Assembly (NCBI GenBank): GCA_965267245.1
Contig: OZ253939.1
Coordinates: 2,790,001-2,854,000, forward strand
Length of the DNA stretch: 64,000 nt
Reading direction: 5' to 3'
Source: JANSWY01 sp965267245
Lineage (GTDB): Bacteria > Bacteroidota > Bacteroidia > Cytophagales > Cyclobacteriaceae
Shown here piece after piece: positions 35,880 through 44,685 of the stretch (position 1 is its first letter; each line of letters starts with the position of its first letter). The notes beneath the pieces are model-generated. The model was given only the letters and a program-made list of their open reading frames with translations. It did not search any database and was not told where the DNA came from. A program made the position numbers and the translations under genes.

Positions 35880-35931
35880 GTTGATTTAGTTTAAGTTTTC
35901 AAAAACAGACAATAGTATGATAACAGGAAAC

Positions 35932-36702
35932 TCAAGAGAAAACGAAAGGAAAAGTGAGTATTACATCTCCCACCAAATTCAGCGTACAGTGCACAATCAT
36001 TCCTATATAGATGTTCCTATATCGCCAAACCACATATACCATTGGAAATAAAGCAATAACCCTTATAGGAAATAACCATATCGACCAAAAGTGATAAAAT
36101 GAAAATAAAAGTGTGTTGATCACCGGAGACCATTTACCCAAATGCTTGCTGTTAAACAACAGAAACCCTCTGAAGTATATTTCTTCCATAACAGGAACAA
36201 CAATTGAAGCTACTGCCAAAAGTATCCAGGTAAAGATGATTAAGCCCTTACTATAATATTCCTTATGTAATAAGTAATCTCCCAGGTCAAACCAGGCTGG
36301 AACAACTGAAAAGATTGACTCTTTTATAAAATCCATCTGTTTCCCAAGTAATGCGAAAATCATAACTGCCCAGAAAAGTGTAGAAAGCACCAGTAGAAAC
36401 ACCTTTCTGACTCCAATTTGCTGCTGATTACTAAGAATTGTTTTAAGGGTAAGCGATGGAACTGTTCTTCTTCCAGCGTGATGAATCAATCCCATAAAGA
36501 GGGGTACCATCATTAATAAATAAACCAGCAAGAATACCAGCAAGCTGGGGGCCCATTCCTGAAACAGGAAATAAGATAACCCCAAACTTACGGTAGGCAT
36601 CAACCCTGGACACAAATAGAGAGCTATTAATCTTAAAGACATATTTCTAAAAAACATGGACAATTGTTGATCAAAATGTAAAATGCATCCGGGTTCGTTC
36701 AT
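35932..36702 (-). CDS. CPBP-family intramembrane metalloprotease
   Basis: A 256-residue protein with about seven hydrophobic helices and the CPBP (CAAX-protease/bacteriocin-processing) motifs: EEIYFRG (near 178), FSFYH (near 204) and the His in GMIVHCTLN (near 240). The glutamates and the histidines form the active site within the membrane. Roles range from bacteriocin self-immunity to protein processing; the target here is unknown. It follows the AraC gene by 30 bp and is probably co-transcribed with it and the serine hydrolase gene. Confidence 0.9.
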   Translation of the reverse strand: MNEPGCILHFDQQLSMFFRNMSLRLIALYLCPGLMPTVSLGLSYFLFQEWAPSLLVFLLVYLLMMVPLFMGLIHHAGRRTVPSLTLKTILSNQQQIGVRKVFLLVLSTLFWAVMIFALLGKQMDFIKESIFSVVPAWFDLGDYLLHKEYYSKGLIIFTWILLAVASIVVPVMEEIYFRGFLLFNSKHLGKWSPVINTLLFSFYHFWSIWLFPIRVIALFPMVYVVWRYRNIYIGMIVHCTLNLVGDVILTFPFVFS

Positions 36703-36732
36703 TGTAGAAACCCGCCATAGGAATGTATACCA

Positions 36733-37539
36733 TTAGTTTCCATCCATAATCGCATGAACCAATGAGTCCCGTTTCAACATTAATTTCTCAGGAGATAGCT
36801 GAGTGAGAGATTTAAATTCATTGATTAGGTGGGATTGATCGTGGTACTGATATTCGACAACAAGTTTCATCCAATTTCCGGGCCTACCTGTTTCCAATAA
36901 TTCATCAATATAATGGTTCAGTCTTGCGACTCTGGCATATTTTTTTGGAGAGATACCAATGCGCTCTTTGAAGAGTCTCTGAAAATGTCTCTCACTGATA
37001 CCTAATGCCGAGTGAACATCACGTATAGCCAGACAACCTTTGCGCTTGTCTATAAGAGCTACAGCCTTTTGAATAACCCTATCCAATCCAAAATCAACCC
37101 CTTCCTCTAAGAATCTTATTAAATATTGAGACTTTTCCTCAAAGCAGAAATCATTACACTTTTGGTAGATTGAATCGATTTCCACTACCATACTTTCAGG
37201 AAAACTATAATCACGATTATCAATCGGCGATTTCAATAGTCTGTACAATCCATCAGCAACAAAAGAGATACCTGTTAATCCCAATTTACCTTGAAACTTG
37301 AGGATCCTGGAATTATGGCTGGGCGGGAAAACAAACACGTGTGGAAAAATTTCCTCATAAATTCCATTTTGAATAAATCCAACAGCATCACCAAAATTAA
37401 ATATAATCATACCCTGATTTTTCGGAATAATCCGGGGTGAAACCTTACCGGCTTCTTCCAGTGTGGCCTTCATTTCCCAAATACAAAGTACATATTCTTC
37501 CAATTCAGTTTCAGTAATAAGCTTTTCCTGGTATTCCAT
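36733..37539 (-). CDS. AraC-family transcription regulator with DUF6597-like N-terminal domain
   Basis: A 268-residue regulator: residues 1-150 form a DUF6597-like sensor region (IIPKNQGMIIFNFGDAV near 41), and residues 165-260 hold the two HTH motifs of AraC (IRDVHSALGISERHFQRLF; YQYHDQSHLINEFK). It begins 10 bp after the serine hydrolase stop and is read on the same strand, so the hydrolase, this regulator and the CPBP protease form one operon, which it may control. Confidence 0.88.
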   Translation of the reverse strand: MEYQEKLITETELEEYVLCIWEMKATLEEAGKVSPRIIPKNQGMIIFNFGDAVGFIQNGIYEEIFPHVFVFPPSHNSRILKFQGKLGLTGISFVADGLYRLLKSPIDNRDYSFPESMVVEIDSIYQKCNDFCFEEKSQYLIRFLEEGVDFGLDRVIQKAVALIDKRKGCLAIRDVHSALGISERHFQRLFKERIGISPKKYARVARLNHYIDELLETGRPGNWMKLVVEYQYHDQSHLINEFKSLTQLSPEKLMLKRDSLVHAIMDGN

Positions 37540-37549
37540 TTTTCAAAAT

Positions 37550-39115
37550 TTAATGAGAGATAACCTTTGGCCTATCTTCAGGAGATAGTCCTAATTGAGC
37601 TTCCAATTCTTCATCAATGAAAAATTCTGGTTGCTTCTGTATACTCAGCTTATAATGTTCAATAGCTTTCAAAGTGTCTCCAAGAGGCAAATAGCAATAA
37701 AGCGCTGTGAAGTAATCCCCCTGACCTTGTTTTGGAAACATTATTGCTTCAAGCTGATAGATTATTCCTGCGTCCTTGTGAAGTTTTTGTTTAGTATAAT
37801 AATGCCCAATATACGATAACTCCCCTGGTCCAAAACTGTACTTGTCCGACAATGAATCTTTTACCTGGTAATAGAGAGCAACGGTGGCTTCTGCTCCATC
37901 CTTTTTGGCTGTTGGAAATAAATAGTCAGAACAGGATGGTAATTTCTTCCGGATTGCCATTTTACTCAAAATCTCGGCACCATAATAGTGTTCCATTACT
38001 TTCTGCAATGCTTTCTGTCCGGAAGCCACAATGTATTTACCGCCTGCATTTGATACAATAACTACTCCCATATCAATTTCCGGAAACAAAAATGCTCCAG
38101 CTATCCAATACCCATTACTCCCTCCATGCATATAAATTTTGTCACCCAGTACTTCTGCCGGGGTCTCACCCATCAATTTTTTTGTAGCCATTACTTCCCA
38201 TCCCATGGCATAATGACTCCCCTCTGGCGCACTGTGCAAAATGCTGTATTCGTCGCTGGTTAGAAGCTTACTTTGACCTTTAAAGGAATTTAAATGCTCT
38301 AAAATAAAAAGACTATAATCATATAAAGACGCGTGAATTGTTCCGGATGGCCCAACTATTTTCGGATTGTCCCAATCAGGGGTAGGTTCAAGTGGAATAA
38401 AGGAGTCATTTTCTACTTTATGCCCTTTAGGCTGATCATATAACCCAACTGTTCCTGGAGGACCAAATCCGACTCGTTGCATTCCCAATGGATTAAATAC
38501 CTTCTCGGTAATTAAATCCTCCCATGACTTGTCAGTAGCTGCTTCCAGTAGTGCCCCGATCGTCATATAGTGACCGTTTGAATACCGATATTCACCTCGC
38601 TTACCGTTTGATTCCATGGATAGGTACTCTTTCAAAAAACGTACTCTTTGAGAACGGATGGAGGTAGTATCCCTCCGAAAGCTCTCCCAGGATGGAATCA
38701 ACGCTTCATTTTTAGGAAGTGCTGCAGTTTGGTTGAGTAATTCTTTAAGTGTAACATCCAAATACGTTTCTCTTACATGGCCTTTTAGTTCAGGCATTAA
38801 ATCTTCAATGGTGCTAGAATAAGCGATCTTTCCTTCACTGACCATAATTGCAGCAAGGGTTGCTGTCATTCCTTTTGATAGAGATCCAATATGCCATCTA
38901 TCTTCAGTAGTCACTTTACTGACAGAATTTATTGCCCGTGTTCCGGTTGTAATAACCTGTTCTATCTCTCCATCTTTTATCACTGCTATGCCAAGTGCGG
39001 GCAGGTTCTCATCGTGCCTCACTTTTTCGATATCCTTACTTAGATCTCCACAAGCAACGAATAAACAAAACACAAGAATTATACATATACTTAATTTACC
39101 GTGCCGATTACTCAT
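37550..39115 (-). CDS. Class C beta-lactamase-like serine hydrolase, lipoprotein
   Basis: A 521-residue protein with a lipobox (LFVACGD, Cys about 22). The serine hydrolase core has SLSK (SxxK, about 80-83), YSN (near 160) and HGG (near 315), the usual triad of the AmpC/esterase/D-aminopeptidase group. The last ~110 residues form a helical TPR-like tail (YYTKQKLHKDAG). I chose the ATG at 39115; an upstream in-frame TTG at 39139 overlaps the predicted transcription start. It probably acts on peptides or esters in the periplasm. An ECF-type promoter lies 30 bp upstream. Confidence 0.86.
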   Translation of the reverse strand: MSNRHGKLSICIILVFCLFVACGDLSKDIEKVRHDENLPALGIAVIKDGEIEQVITTGTRAINSVSKVTTEDRWHIGSLSKGMTATLAAIMVSEGKIAYSSTIEDLMPELKGHVRETYLDVTLKELLNQTAALPKNEALIPSWESFRRDTTSIRSQRVRFLKEYLSMESNGKRGEYRYSNGHYMTIGALLEAATDKSWEDLITEKVFNPLGMQRVGFGPPGTVGLYDQPKGHKVENDSFIPLEPTPDWDNPKIVGPSGTIHASLYDYSLFILEHLNSFKGQSKLLTSDEYSILHSAPEGSHYAMGWEVMATKKLMGETPAEVLGDKIYMHGGSNGYWIAGAFLFPEIDMGVVIVSNAGGKYIVASGQKALQKVMEHYYGAEILSKMAIRKKLPSCSDYLFPTAKKDGAEATVALYYQVKDSLSDKYSFGPGELSYIGHYYTKQKLHKDAGIIYQLEAIMFPKQGQGDYFTALYCYLPLGDTLKAIEHYKLSIQKQPEFFIDEELEAQLGLSPEDRPKVISH

Positions 39116-39144
39116 AATTGAATTATTTGGTTTCTTCAATTATT

Positions 39145-39172
39145 GACACGAGATTCTTTTGACAGGTTACAA
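39145..39172 (-). promoter_or_regulatory. ECF-type promoter TTGTAACC-N15-GTGTC of the serine hydrolase operon
   Basis: On the minus strand TTGTAACC (39172-39165), a 15-base spacer and GTGTC (39149-39145) lie 29 bases before the serine hydrolase ATG. The same bipartite element with the same spacing precedes the sigma factor operon 1.3 kb away. The distance between AAC and GTC is 18 bases, as in canonical ECF promoters. Confidence 0.7.
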
Positions 39173-39178
39173 TATGAT

Positions 39179-39535
39179 CTAGGGATTACTCTTCTTTATG
39201 GTGATAAATAATCTCCCGGTACTGGGATCCCTAAGTGATAGTGCAAAGTATAATATCATACAAGTCAATAACCCTAACACTACGTATGGATCGGTAAGGT
39301 TTGTTTTTGGAATTGACTCAGAATTTGCAATGAGCTGAATCAAAAGTGTACTTACACTACCGATTACCAGCAAATAGATGACTAATATTTTACCGATTTT
39401 CCTCTTTTTATGCTTCTCTATTTCCAAACCCTGAATTTTGTTCAGCACATTCTCTGATAAGTCTTTTGAGGGGTCATGATTTAATACTCCGTCAATATCC
39501 TCAAGCAATCTTTTCGGTATTTTATACTCATTCAT
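39179..39535 (-). CDS. Small two-helix membrane protein in the ECF sigma operon (anti-sigma-like candidate)
   Basis: A 118-residue protein with a cytoplasmic N-terminal part (about 1-48, IDGVLNHDPSKDLSENVL) and two membrane helices (about 49-66 and 83-101). It overlaps the sigma gene by 8 bp and is the last gene of that operon. The place and topology fit an anti-sigma factor, but no known anti-sigma domain is recognisable. Confidence 0.7.
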   Translation of the reverse strand: MNEYKIPKRLLEDIDGVLNHDPSKDLSENVLNKIQGLEIEKHKKRKIGKILVIYLLVIGSVSTLLIQLIANSESIPKTNLTDPYVVLGLLTCMILYFALSLRDPSTGRLFITIKKSNP

Positions 39536-40091
39536 AGTACTTAATTATTGGATTCAAGAATTTCAATAATAAATCTCTACTTCTTTTCAATTTCACCTTG
39601 ATATTTGATTCTTTCAGTTTGGTAATTTCTGCAATTTCCTTAATAGATTTCTGATCGAAATAGAAGAGTTGCACAATCATCTTCTCCTCTGCTTTTAGTT
39701 TCGAAATAGCACTTTTCAAGAGAATGTGACGTTCTTTCTCCTCCAGTAAATCGTTAGTTTCGACCATTACCGCCACCTCATCTACCAATTGTGAGTCAAG
39801 TGATTTAAATCGATGAGACGACCTTAATCCTCTTCGGCTATTTAATGATTGATGGTAGGCAATGCGCAACAACCATCCTCCAAATTTTTCAGGTCTATTA
39901 AGCTGATTGATCTTAGAATAGCATTTCACAAATACATCCTGAGTAATTTCTTCAGCTACCTCATGATTGCTGACTACCTTGTAAACTAAAGAATAAACTG
40001 ATCGCTGGTATTTTTCTATTATAAGAGAGAAATCATCTGTAATACCTTGTTTGAGATCATCTAATATCCTGATTTCCTCATCAATTGTCAT
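39528..40091 (-). CDS. ECF-type RNA polymerase sigma factor
   Basis: A 187-residue sigma factor. Region 2 spans about 25-95 (EITQDVFVKCYSKI, then KFGGWLLRIAYHQSLNSRR) and region 4 spans about 125-180 (KAEEKMIVQLFYFDQKSIKEIAEIT). The start at 40091 gives an 11-bp overlap with the DUF6249 gene; an upstream ATG at 40118 adds nine doubtful residues. The operon has DUF6249, sigma and a small membrane gene. Its promoter matches the promoter of the next operon, so the factor probably regulates itself and that operon. Confidence 0.93.
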   Translation of the reverse strand: MTIDEEIRILDDLKQGITDDFSLIIEKYQRSVYSLVYKVVSNHEVAEEITQDVFVKCYSKINQLNRPEKFGGWLLRIAYHQSLNSRRGLRSSHRFKSLDSQLVDEVAVMVETNDLLEEKERHILLKSAISKLKAEEKMIVQLFYFDQKSIKEIAEITKLKESNIKVKLKRSRDLLLKFLNPIIKYYE

Positions 40092-40434
40092 ACTTACTCT
40101 GAAGCAAATAGTAGACAAAGAAAGATATTCCAGTAAACAGAAAGATTGAAAATATGTACGGTACTGGATTTTGCATGGAAGGGATATTTAACTCAATTAA
40201 GAAACCAACCAGGACACCAACCGCAACGCCACAAAAAATCACTCCAAATTTCAATGCCCAACTCCCAGCATTTCGGTCGTCTTCAATATCCGACAAATCA
40301 CCGCCTGATTCAATATATTTCATTCGCTCCAGGTGGCGATGATTTTGGTACCTGTATATCAAAAAGCCTGAAAAACCTACTGCAGATAATATGATTAGGC
40401 CAATAACTACTCCCTCAAGGATTACTTCTAACAT
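40081..40434 (-). CDS. DUF6249-like membrane protein
   Basis: A 117-residue protein with three hydrophobic segments (about 6-25, 58-78 and 88-110) and the DUF6249-like cytoplasmic linker RYQNHRHLERMKYIESGGD between the first two. These proteins commonly lie next to ECF sigma factors in Bacteroidota; a sensor or anti-sigma role is possible but unproven. It is the first gene of the sigma operon and overlaps the sigma gene by 11 bp. Confidence 0.8.
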   Translation of the reverse strand: MLEVILEGVVIGLIILSAVGFSGFLIYRYQNHRHLERMKYIESGGDLSDIEDDRNAGSWALKFGVIFCGVAVGVLVGFLIELNIPSMQNPVPYIFSIFLFTGISFFVYYLLQSKYDN

Positions 40435-40454
40435 AAATTGATCGTTTACAAAAT

Positions 40455-40482
40455 GACACAGTTTATGATCAGCTGGTTACAA
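40455..40482 (-). promoter_or_regulatory. ECF-type promoter TTGTAACC-N15-GTGTC of the sigma operon
   Basis: TTGTAACC (40482-40475) and GTGTC (40459-40455) on the minus strand are separated by 15 bases and lie 20 bases before the DUF6249 ATG. Sequence and spacing are identical to the element at 39145-39172. Confidence 0.72.
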
Positions 40483-40565
40483 ATAGTTGAAGAATTTACA
40501 AAAATCCTGTGAATAAGTAGCTTCAGAATTAGTGAGTGGTAGATGAAACTTTAAACAAATGGAAC

Positions 40566-40600
40566 AAAAAAAAGCCTGCCATTCGGACAAATGACAGGCT
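40566..40600 (-). terminator. Rho-independent terminator of the head-GIN gene
   Basis: On the minus strand AGCCTGTCATT and AATGGCAGGCT form an 11-bp stem with one G-T pair and a 6-base loop, followed by eight T (40573-40566). It starts 18 bp after the head-GIN stop. Confidence 0.88.
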
Positions 40601-40617
40601 CTATGAATCAATATTTT

Positions 40618-41307
40618 TTATCTTCCTCTGGTGATATCCGATCCTCCGCTGCTGTCCACATTTACCCACTCTGGGTTACCTCGATAGGTAATATCACTTG
40701 CTCCGGAAGCACGAGCGTCAATTTTTTCAGAGGCCCATACGTTAATATCCGATGCACCAGTTGACCTGACTTTGGCTTCTTTGCTTTTCAAACCAAAACC
40801 TTCAAAATCACTTCCTCCTCCGGCTTCAATTAATAACTTACCAGCAGTTCCTGTTAATCGGGTATCTGACCCACCAGAACAATCCACTTCAATTGCTGCG
40901 TAATCCACATCCAGGTCTACATCAGATCCTCCGGAAGCATGTAACACAAGTTTTTCACCAGATAATGTGCCACGATTTTCTACATCAGTTCCTCCGGAAG
41001 CTTTTAGTCCTTCCAAAATTGGAAGAGAAACATACACGTTTACTTTATCATTCCAGGTCCCCCAGGAACTTCTTCGCATTTTGAGGATAAGTAGGTCGTC
41101 TTCCACATAGGCTTCCACATCTTTCTGGTCGCCTTCTGTTTCCACTTCTACTTTGAAAGAATTTTCCTGAGCAATAAACAGGTTGATCCCTCCAGAAACC
41201 GAGATAGCTTTAAAATCTTTAACAGAACGATTCTCTTTATTCTGAGCCATTAAGCTTGAAGAGATCGTTCCAATGATCAATAAAATGAGTAAACTAATTT
41301 TTTGCAT
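40618..41307 (-). CDS. Secreted head-GIN (DUF2807) domain protein
   Basis: A 229-residue protein with a Sec signal (ends about SSLMAQN) followed by a head-GIN (DUF2807) domain that makes a right-handed beta helix, with repeated GGSD/GASD turns (SGGTDVENRG, SGGSDVDLD, SGASDITYRG) spaced by about 20 residues. The start at 41307 is chosen for the signal peptide; an ATG at 41373 would add 22 residues in the promoter area. The function is unknown; the gene is often stress or ECF regulated in this phylum. Confidence 0.9.
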   Translation of the reverse strand: MQKISLLILLIIGTISSSLMAQNKENRSVKDFKAISVSGGINLFIAQENSFKVEVETEGDQKDVEAYVEDDLLILKMRRSSWGTWNDKVNVYVSLPILEGLKASGGTDVENRGTLSGEKLVLHASGGSDVDLDVDYAAIEVDCSGGSDTRLTGTAGKLLIEAGGGSDFEGFGLKSKEAKVRSTGASDINVWASEKIDARASGASDITYRGNPEWVNVDSSGGSDITRGR

Positions 41308-41336
41308 GATGATTATTATTTTGAGTCTTCTAATAA

Positions 41337-41363
41337 AGATGCTTTTTAAAACAAAAGGTTGCA
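41337..41363 (-). promoter_or_regulatory. ECF-like promoter TGCAACC with GCATCTTT for the head-GIN gene
   Basis: On the minus strand TGCAACC (41363-41357) and GCATCTTT (41342-41335) lie 28 bases before the head-GIN ATG, with a 14-base spacer between the boxes. It is a different class from the TTGTAACC/GTGTC element, as both boxes and the distance differ. Confidence 0.45.
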
Positions 41364-41512
41364 GGAAAATCAAATTATTTTTAATTATTGGAGAGGTGCA
41401 TGAGCCAATCGATGGTACCCAATCAACTGATTAATGTTTCTGCTCGTAAAGTTCCTTGCTGAGCACGATATTTTAATTTAGTTTACAGGATACATCAATT
41501 AACCCAATTTGA

Positions 41513-42592
41513 ATGGCATTCAAGTTCACCGTAGATCCTGATATTTCCAAAGCAGAGACCCTGCCTGGAGAATTCTACAAAAACCCCAGCGTATTCGAGG
41601 AATTGAAATCGAAGGTTTTTGAAACATCCTGGCAATGGATCGGATCTAAAGATGTACTATCACCTGATGCGAACCTTTTTCCATTTACATTATTAGATGG
41701 TTATCTGGAGGAACCAATGTTACTTTCTAATGTCGATGATAAAATTAAGTGCCTTTCTAATGTATGTACCCACCGCGCCAATTTGTTGATTCACCACCCT
41801 AAAAAATCTTCCAAAATTACCTGTATGTATCATGGCCGCAGGTACTCAAAAGAGGGCAAGTTTGAACATATGCCAGAGTTCCAGGAGGCCAAAAATTTCC
41901 CCAGACCCTGCGATGATCTACATGAGTTTCAATTAGAAAATTGGGGACCATTTCTGTTTACTTCAATAGATCCAAAATTTGATTTTAGCAAGGTAACCCA
42001 TCAAATGAACAAAAGAATCGGTTTCTTACCTCTAGAGGAGTTTAAATTCGATGCAAACCTTTCTAGAGATTACCTAGTCCAATCCCATTGGGCACTTTAT
42101 TGCGATAATTACCTGGAAGGATTTCACATACCATTTGTACATGAAGACCTGAATAAGGCATTGGACTATGGCAGTTATGAAACGCTAATTTTTGAATACA
42201 TCAATCTCCAAATAGGATATAGCAAAGGTGGTGAAGAAATATTCTCACTACCCAAAGGTCACATAGATCACGGTAAGGAAGTAGCTGCTTATTATTTTTG
42301 GGTATACCCAAATATGATGTTCAATTTTTATCCATGGGGATTGTCGGTCAATATTGTAAAGCCAATTTCCATAGATAAGACCCGCGTATCCTTCCTGACT
42401 TATGTTTATGATGAAAGTAAGTTGAACAAAGGAGCTGGGGCCCTACTGGATAAAGTAGAGCGTGAAGACGAATTCGTAGTGGAGAGTGTACACAAAGGCC
42501 TAAGGTCCCGATTCTATTCAACCGGAAGATTCTCACCCACCAGAGAAAAAGGTGTTCATCATTTCCACAGGCTTTTGGCCAATAGCTTCTAA
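41513..42592 (+). CDS. Rieske-type aromatic ring-hydroxylating oxygenase alpha subunit
   Basis: A 359-residue protein with a Rieske [2Fe-2S] site, CTHRANLL (Cys and His near 85-87) and CMYHGRRY (near 104-107), and a catalytic domain with the mononuclear iron motif DNYLEGFHIPFVH (about 199-211, Asp and two His). The family adds oxygen to aromatic rings or to choline, carnitine and related amines; the substrate is not clear. No reductase or ferredoxin gene lies next to it. It stands alone between divergent and convergent neighbours. Confidence 0.9.
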   Translation: MAFKFTVDPDISKAETLPGEFYKNPSVFEELKSKVFETSWQWIGSKDVLSPDANLFPFTLLDGYLEEPMLLSNVDDKIKCLSNVCTHRANLLIHHPKKSSKITCMYHGRRYSKEGKFEHMPEFQEAKNFPRPCDDLHEFQLENWGPFLFTSIDPKFDFSKVTHQMNKRIGFLPLEEFKFDANLSRDYLVQSHWALYCDNYLEGFHIPFVHEDLNKALDYGSYETLIFEYINLQIGYSKGGEEIFSLPKGHIDHGKEVAAYYFWVYPNMMFNFYPWGLSVNIVKPISIDKTRVSFLTYVYDESKLNKGAGALLDKVEREDEFVVESVHKGLRSRFYSTGRFSPTREKGVHHFHRLLANSF

Positions 42593-42603
42593 CCCAAAAA
42601 ATT

Positions 42604-43812
42604 CTACTTCAAGTATTGTAAAATCTTCTCGAAATCTGCTTTTCCTTCTCCTTTGATGAAATCATTTGCCACTTTCACCAGTGCATCGATATTTTCCGGA
42701 GAAGTATTGTCCATTTGTGTCAATGAAGCAGGCAATGTTGGCTCCAATCGGATGTACTCAATTGGTAAAACATTTGCCAGGTCTCTCAATTGATTATCTG
42801 GTGCCATTTGTACTGATTCCAACATAAGGTTTACAATTGTTCCGCCCTGATTGACATTTCCTTCCAGGTCATATAGCTTATCAATCACCCAATAGAATTC
42901 CCCCCAGTTGCCATCATCTGGAACAGTCCATCCCTCATCTGTGATACCAACGCCAGCACTTCCGGGGTTGAAACCACACCCTATAGAAATTACTACGATT
43001 TCCTCTAATTGAGTAGCCAAATTAAACTCAAAAGCCTGCGCCAATGCCCAGATAGCAGGATTATTGGACATAGTTCCTCCATCCACAACCCATTTCTCCA
43101 GTGCATCACTTCTTCCTCCTTCTCCGCCTCCTACATGTGCGATCGGGAAGAAAACTGGTGCAGAACTAGTGCCTCTCGCGGCTTCCCACACATAATAATC
43201 TTCATCTGCGTTTGAATTGGCTACATCCCAACTAAATAGATACGGGCCATAGTCCCTACCCTCTTCAGGGTCTTTAATGGCCTTGCCTGTACTGTTTAAT
43301 AAATACGATGTAGTAAACATCTGGCTCAATCTGGCCCCCTCAAGGTTTTTAATAAAACTGTAGCTATCAGAAAGTGTTGTAGTTTTGCCAAACGCAGATT
43401 GTAAATATGGTTCAATACCCTGGCCATCACACTCCGCATAGTACTTCGCCTTGAATAGTTTTTTCTTTCTATGCTGGGGAAGAAAGAGCTTATGCCCGTC
43501 CTGAGTGTACATATCCACAATCCGTGATGCAGTGTAAGGAAGGTTTGTTGTGGAGTCTTTAGAAACAACTGCCGTGCAGATAATCCCACCAGTTGATGTA
43601 CCTCCAATAATATCAAATAACTGATAAGTTTGTTTATTGGTTTCTTCCTCAATTAATTGTAGAAATGTAGCCGGAATCACCCCTTTAATACCCCCTCCAT
43701 CAATAGAGAGTATAATCACTTTTTTGGATTGGCTGAAAAGTGATTGGGAAAATCCAGTAAGAAGGCAAATCAATAAAAAAGTGCGAATTAGTTTAATAGA
43801 AAATGTTTTCAT
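42604..43812 (-). CDS. Secreted patatin-like phospholipase
   Basis: A 402-residue protein with a Sec signal (ends about SQSLFSQ). The patatin core follows: oxyanion-hole GGGIKG (near 39-44), the nucleophile in GGTSTGG (GxSxG, near 65-71) and the catalytic Asp in VDGGTMSNN (DGG, near 236). It would hydrolyse acyl lipids in the periplasm or outside. The signal peptide separates it from cytosolic patatin effectors of antiphage systems. A convergent Rieske gene lies 11 bp away. Confidence 0.88.
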   Translation of the reverse strand: MKTFSIKLIRTFLLICLLTGFSQSLFSQSKKVIILSIDGGGIKGVIPATFLQLIEEETNKQTYQLFDIIGGTSTGGIICTAVVSKDSTTNLPYTASRIVDMYTQDGHKLFLPQHRKKKLFKAKYYAECDGQGIEPYLQSAFGKTTTLSDSYSFIKNLEGARLSQMFTTSYLLNSTGKAIKDPEEGRDYGPYLFSWDVANSNADEDYYVWEAARGTSSAPVFFPIAHVGGGEGGRSDALEKWVVDGGTMSNNPAIWALAQAFEFNLATQLEEIVVISIGCGFNPGSAGVGITDEGWTVPDDGNWGEFYWVIDKLYDLEGNVNQGGTIVNLMLESVQMAPDNQLRDLANVLPIEYIRLEPTLPASLTQMDNTSPENIDALVKVANDFIKGEGKADFEKILQYLK

Positions 43813-43942
43813 GCGTAACAGTTGTTTGCAACGATTATAAGCATTTTATCTTAGGATCACAATAACTAGTTTTAGGTATTTCTAAGGCAATGTCAATTAT
43901 CAAATTGTTTATCATTGAGTTTCTTAATTCAATTTCAAATCA

Positions 43943-44683
43943 ATGCGGCAACAACTCACCTTTTTGATCTTATTGGCTCTATCAGCTTGCAACACCAAAA
44001 ATTCTTTTGACCAGGTTGACTGTATGGCTCCTCAAACGATCAGCGAAAATGTAGTCTACAAACCCTGCAGGCAATTCATTTTCAGGGCCAGGTTATGGCA
44101 TAGTGAGGGGACTTTGATCTCAGATGAGAAAATATGGATAATGAATTCCGGAAAACCCTGGGAAACGGATAGTCAACAAAATGAGGCGTTGATCCAATAC
44201 AGATTTAATCCTTCTAAAATAGATTACATGGAATCGTTCGGGATCAATGAAAGCTTTAATATGGACTGGATTGAATCTACGAATACAGGATATATTGAAA
44301 ATGATGAGCAAGTCTGGTTTCACCCATTTCGGCAAAATCAATATTATTTTACAGAAGTAGCTCCATTTCCCAACATCATGTTTGATAGTTTGTCAGTAGG
44401 CAAAAGCTGGGAGGCAGGACCTTTACACATTCATCAGGGATGGGGAGATTGGAATGAAAGTGAGATAGATCTTTTTTATCAGGTCACTGAGGTAACAGCT
44501 ATTGAAACTGAATTTAGGAACTTTGAAAACACATTTCACATCAATGCAGTGGCCGATGCTGATTTTGGTGCTTCTACGCTTGATTCCTGGTTTGACAAAG
44601 AATATGGATTTGTCCGCCTACTTTATATCAATTACGCCAATCAAACACTCGATATTGAATTAATTGATGTGATTGAACCCTAG
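43943..44683 (+). CDS. Lipoprotein, unknown function
   Basis: A 246-residue protein with a lipobox (LLALSACN, Cys about 16). The mature part is beta rich and acidic with many aromatic residues (WMESFGINESFNMDW-like patterns), and shows DLFYQVTEVTAIETEF near the end. No family is recognised. It is read alone from the patatin gap to a stop only 2 bp from the convergent CorC-type gene. Confidence 0.72.
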   Translation: MRQQLTFLILLALSACNTKNSFDQVDCMAPQTISENVVYKPCRQFIFRARLWHSEGTLISDEKIWIMNSGKPWETDSQQNEALIQYRFNPSKIDYMESFGINESFNMDWIESTNTGYIENDEQVWFHPFRQNQYYFTEVAPFPNIMFDSLSVGKSWEAGPLHIHQGWGDWNESEIDLFYQVTEVTAIETEFRNFENTFHINAVADADFGASTLDSWFDKEYGFVRLLYINYANQTLDIELIDVIEP

Positions 44684-44685
44684 CC

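Noticed and set aside
42604..43812. Patatin as effector of a CBASS-like antiphage system
   Set aside because: It has a signal peptide and no cyclase or ancillary gene next to it; the class III cyclase at 60330 lies far away and is not of the CD-NTase type.
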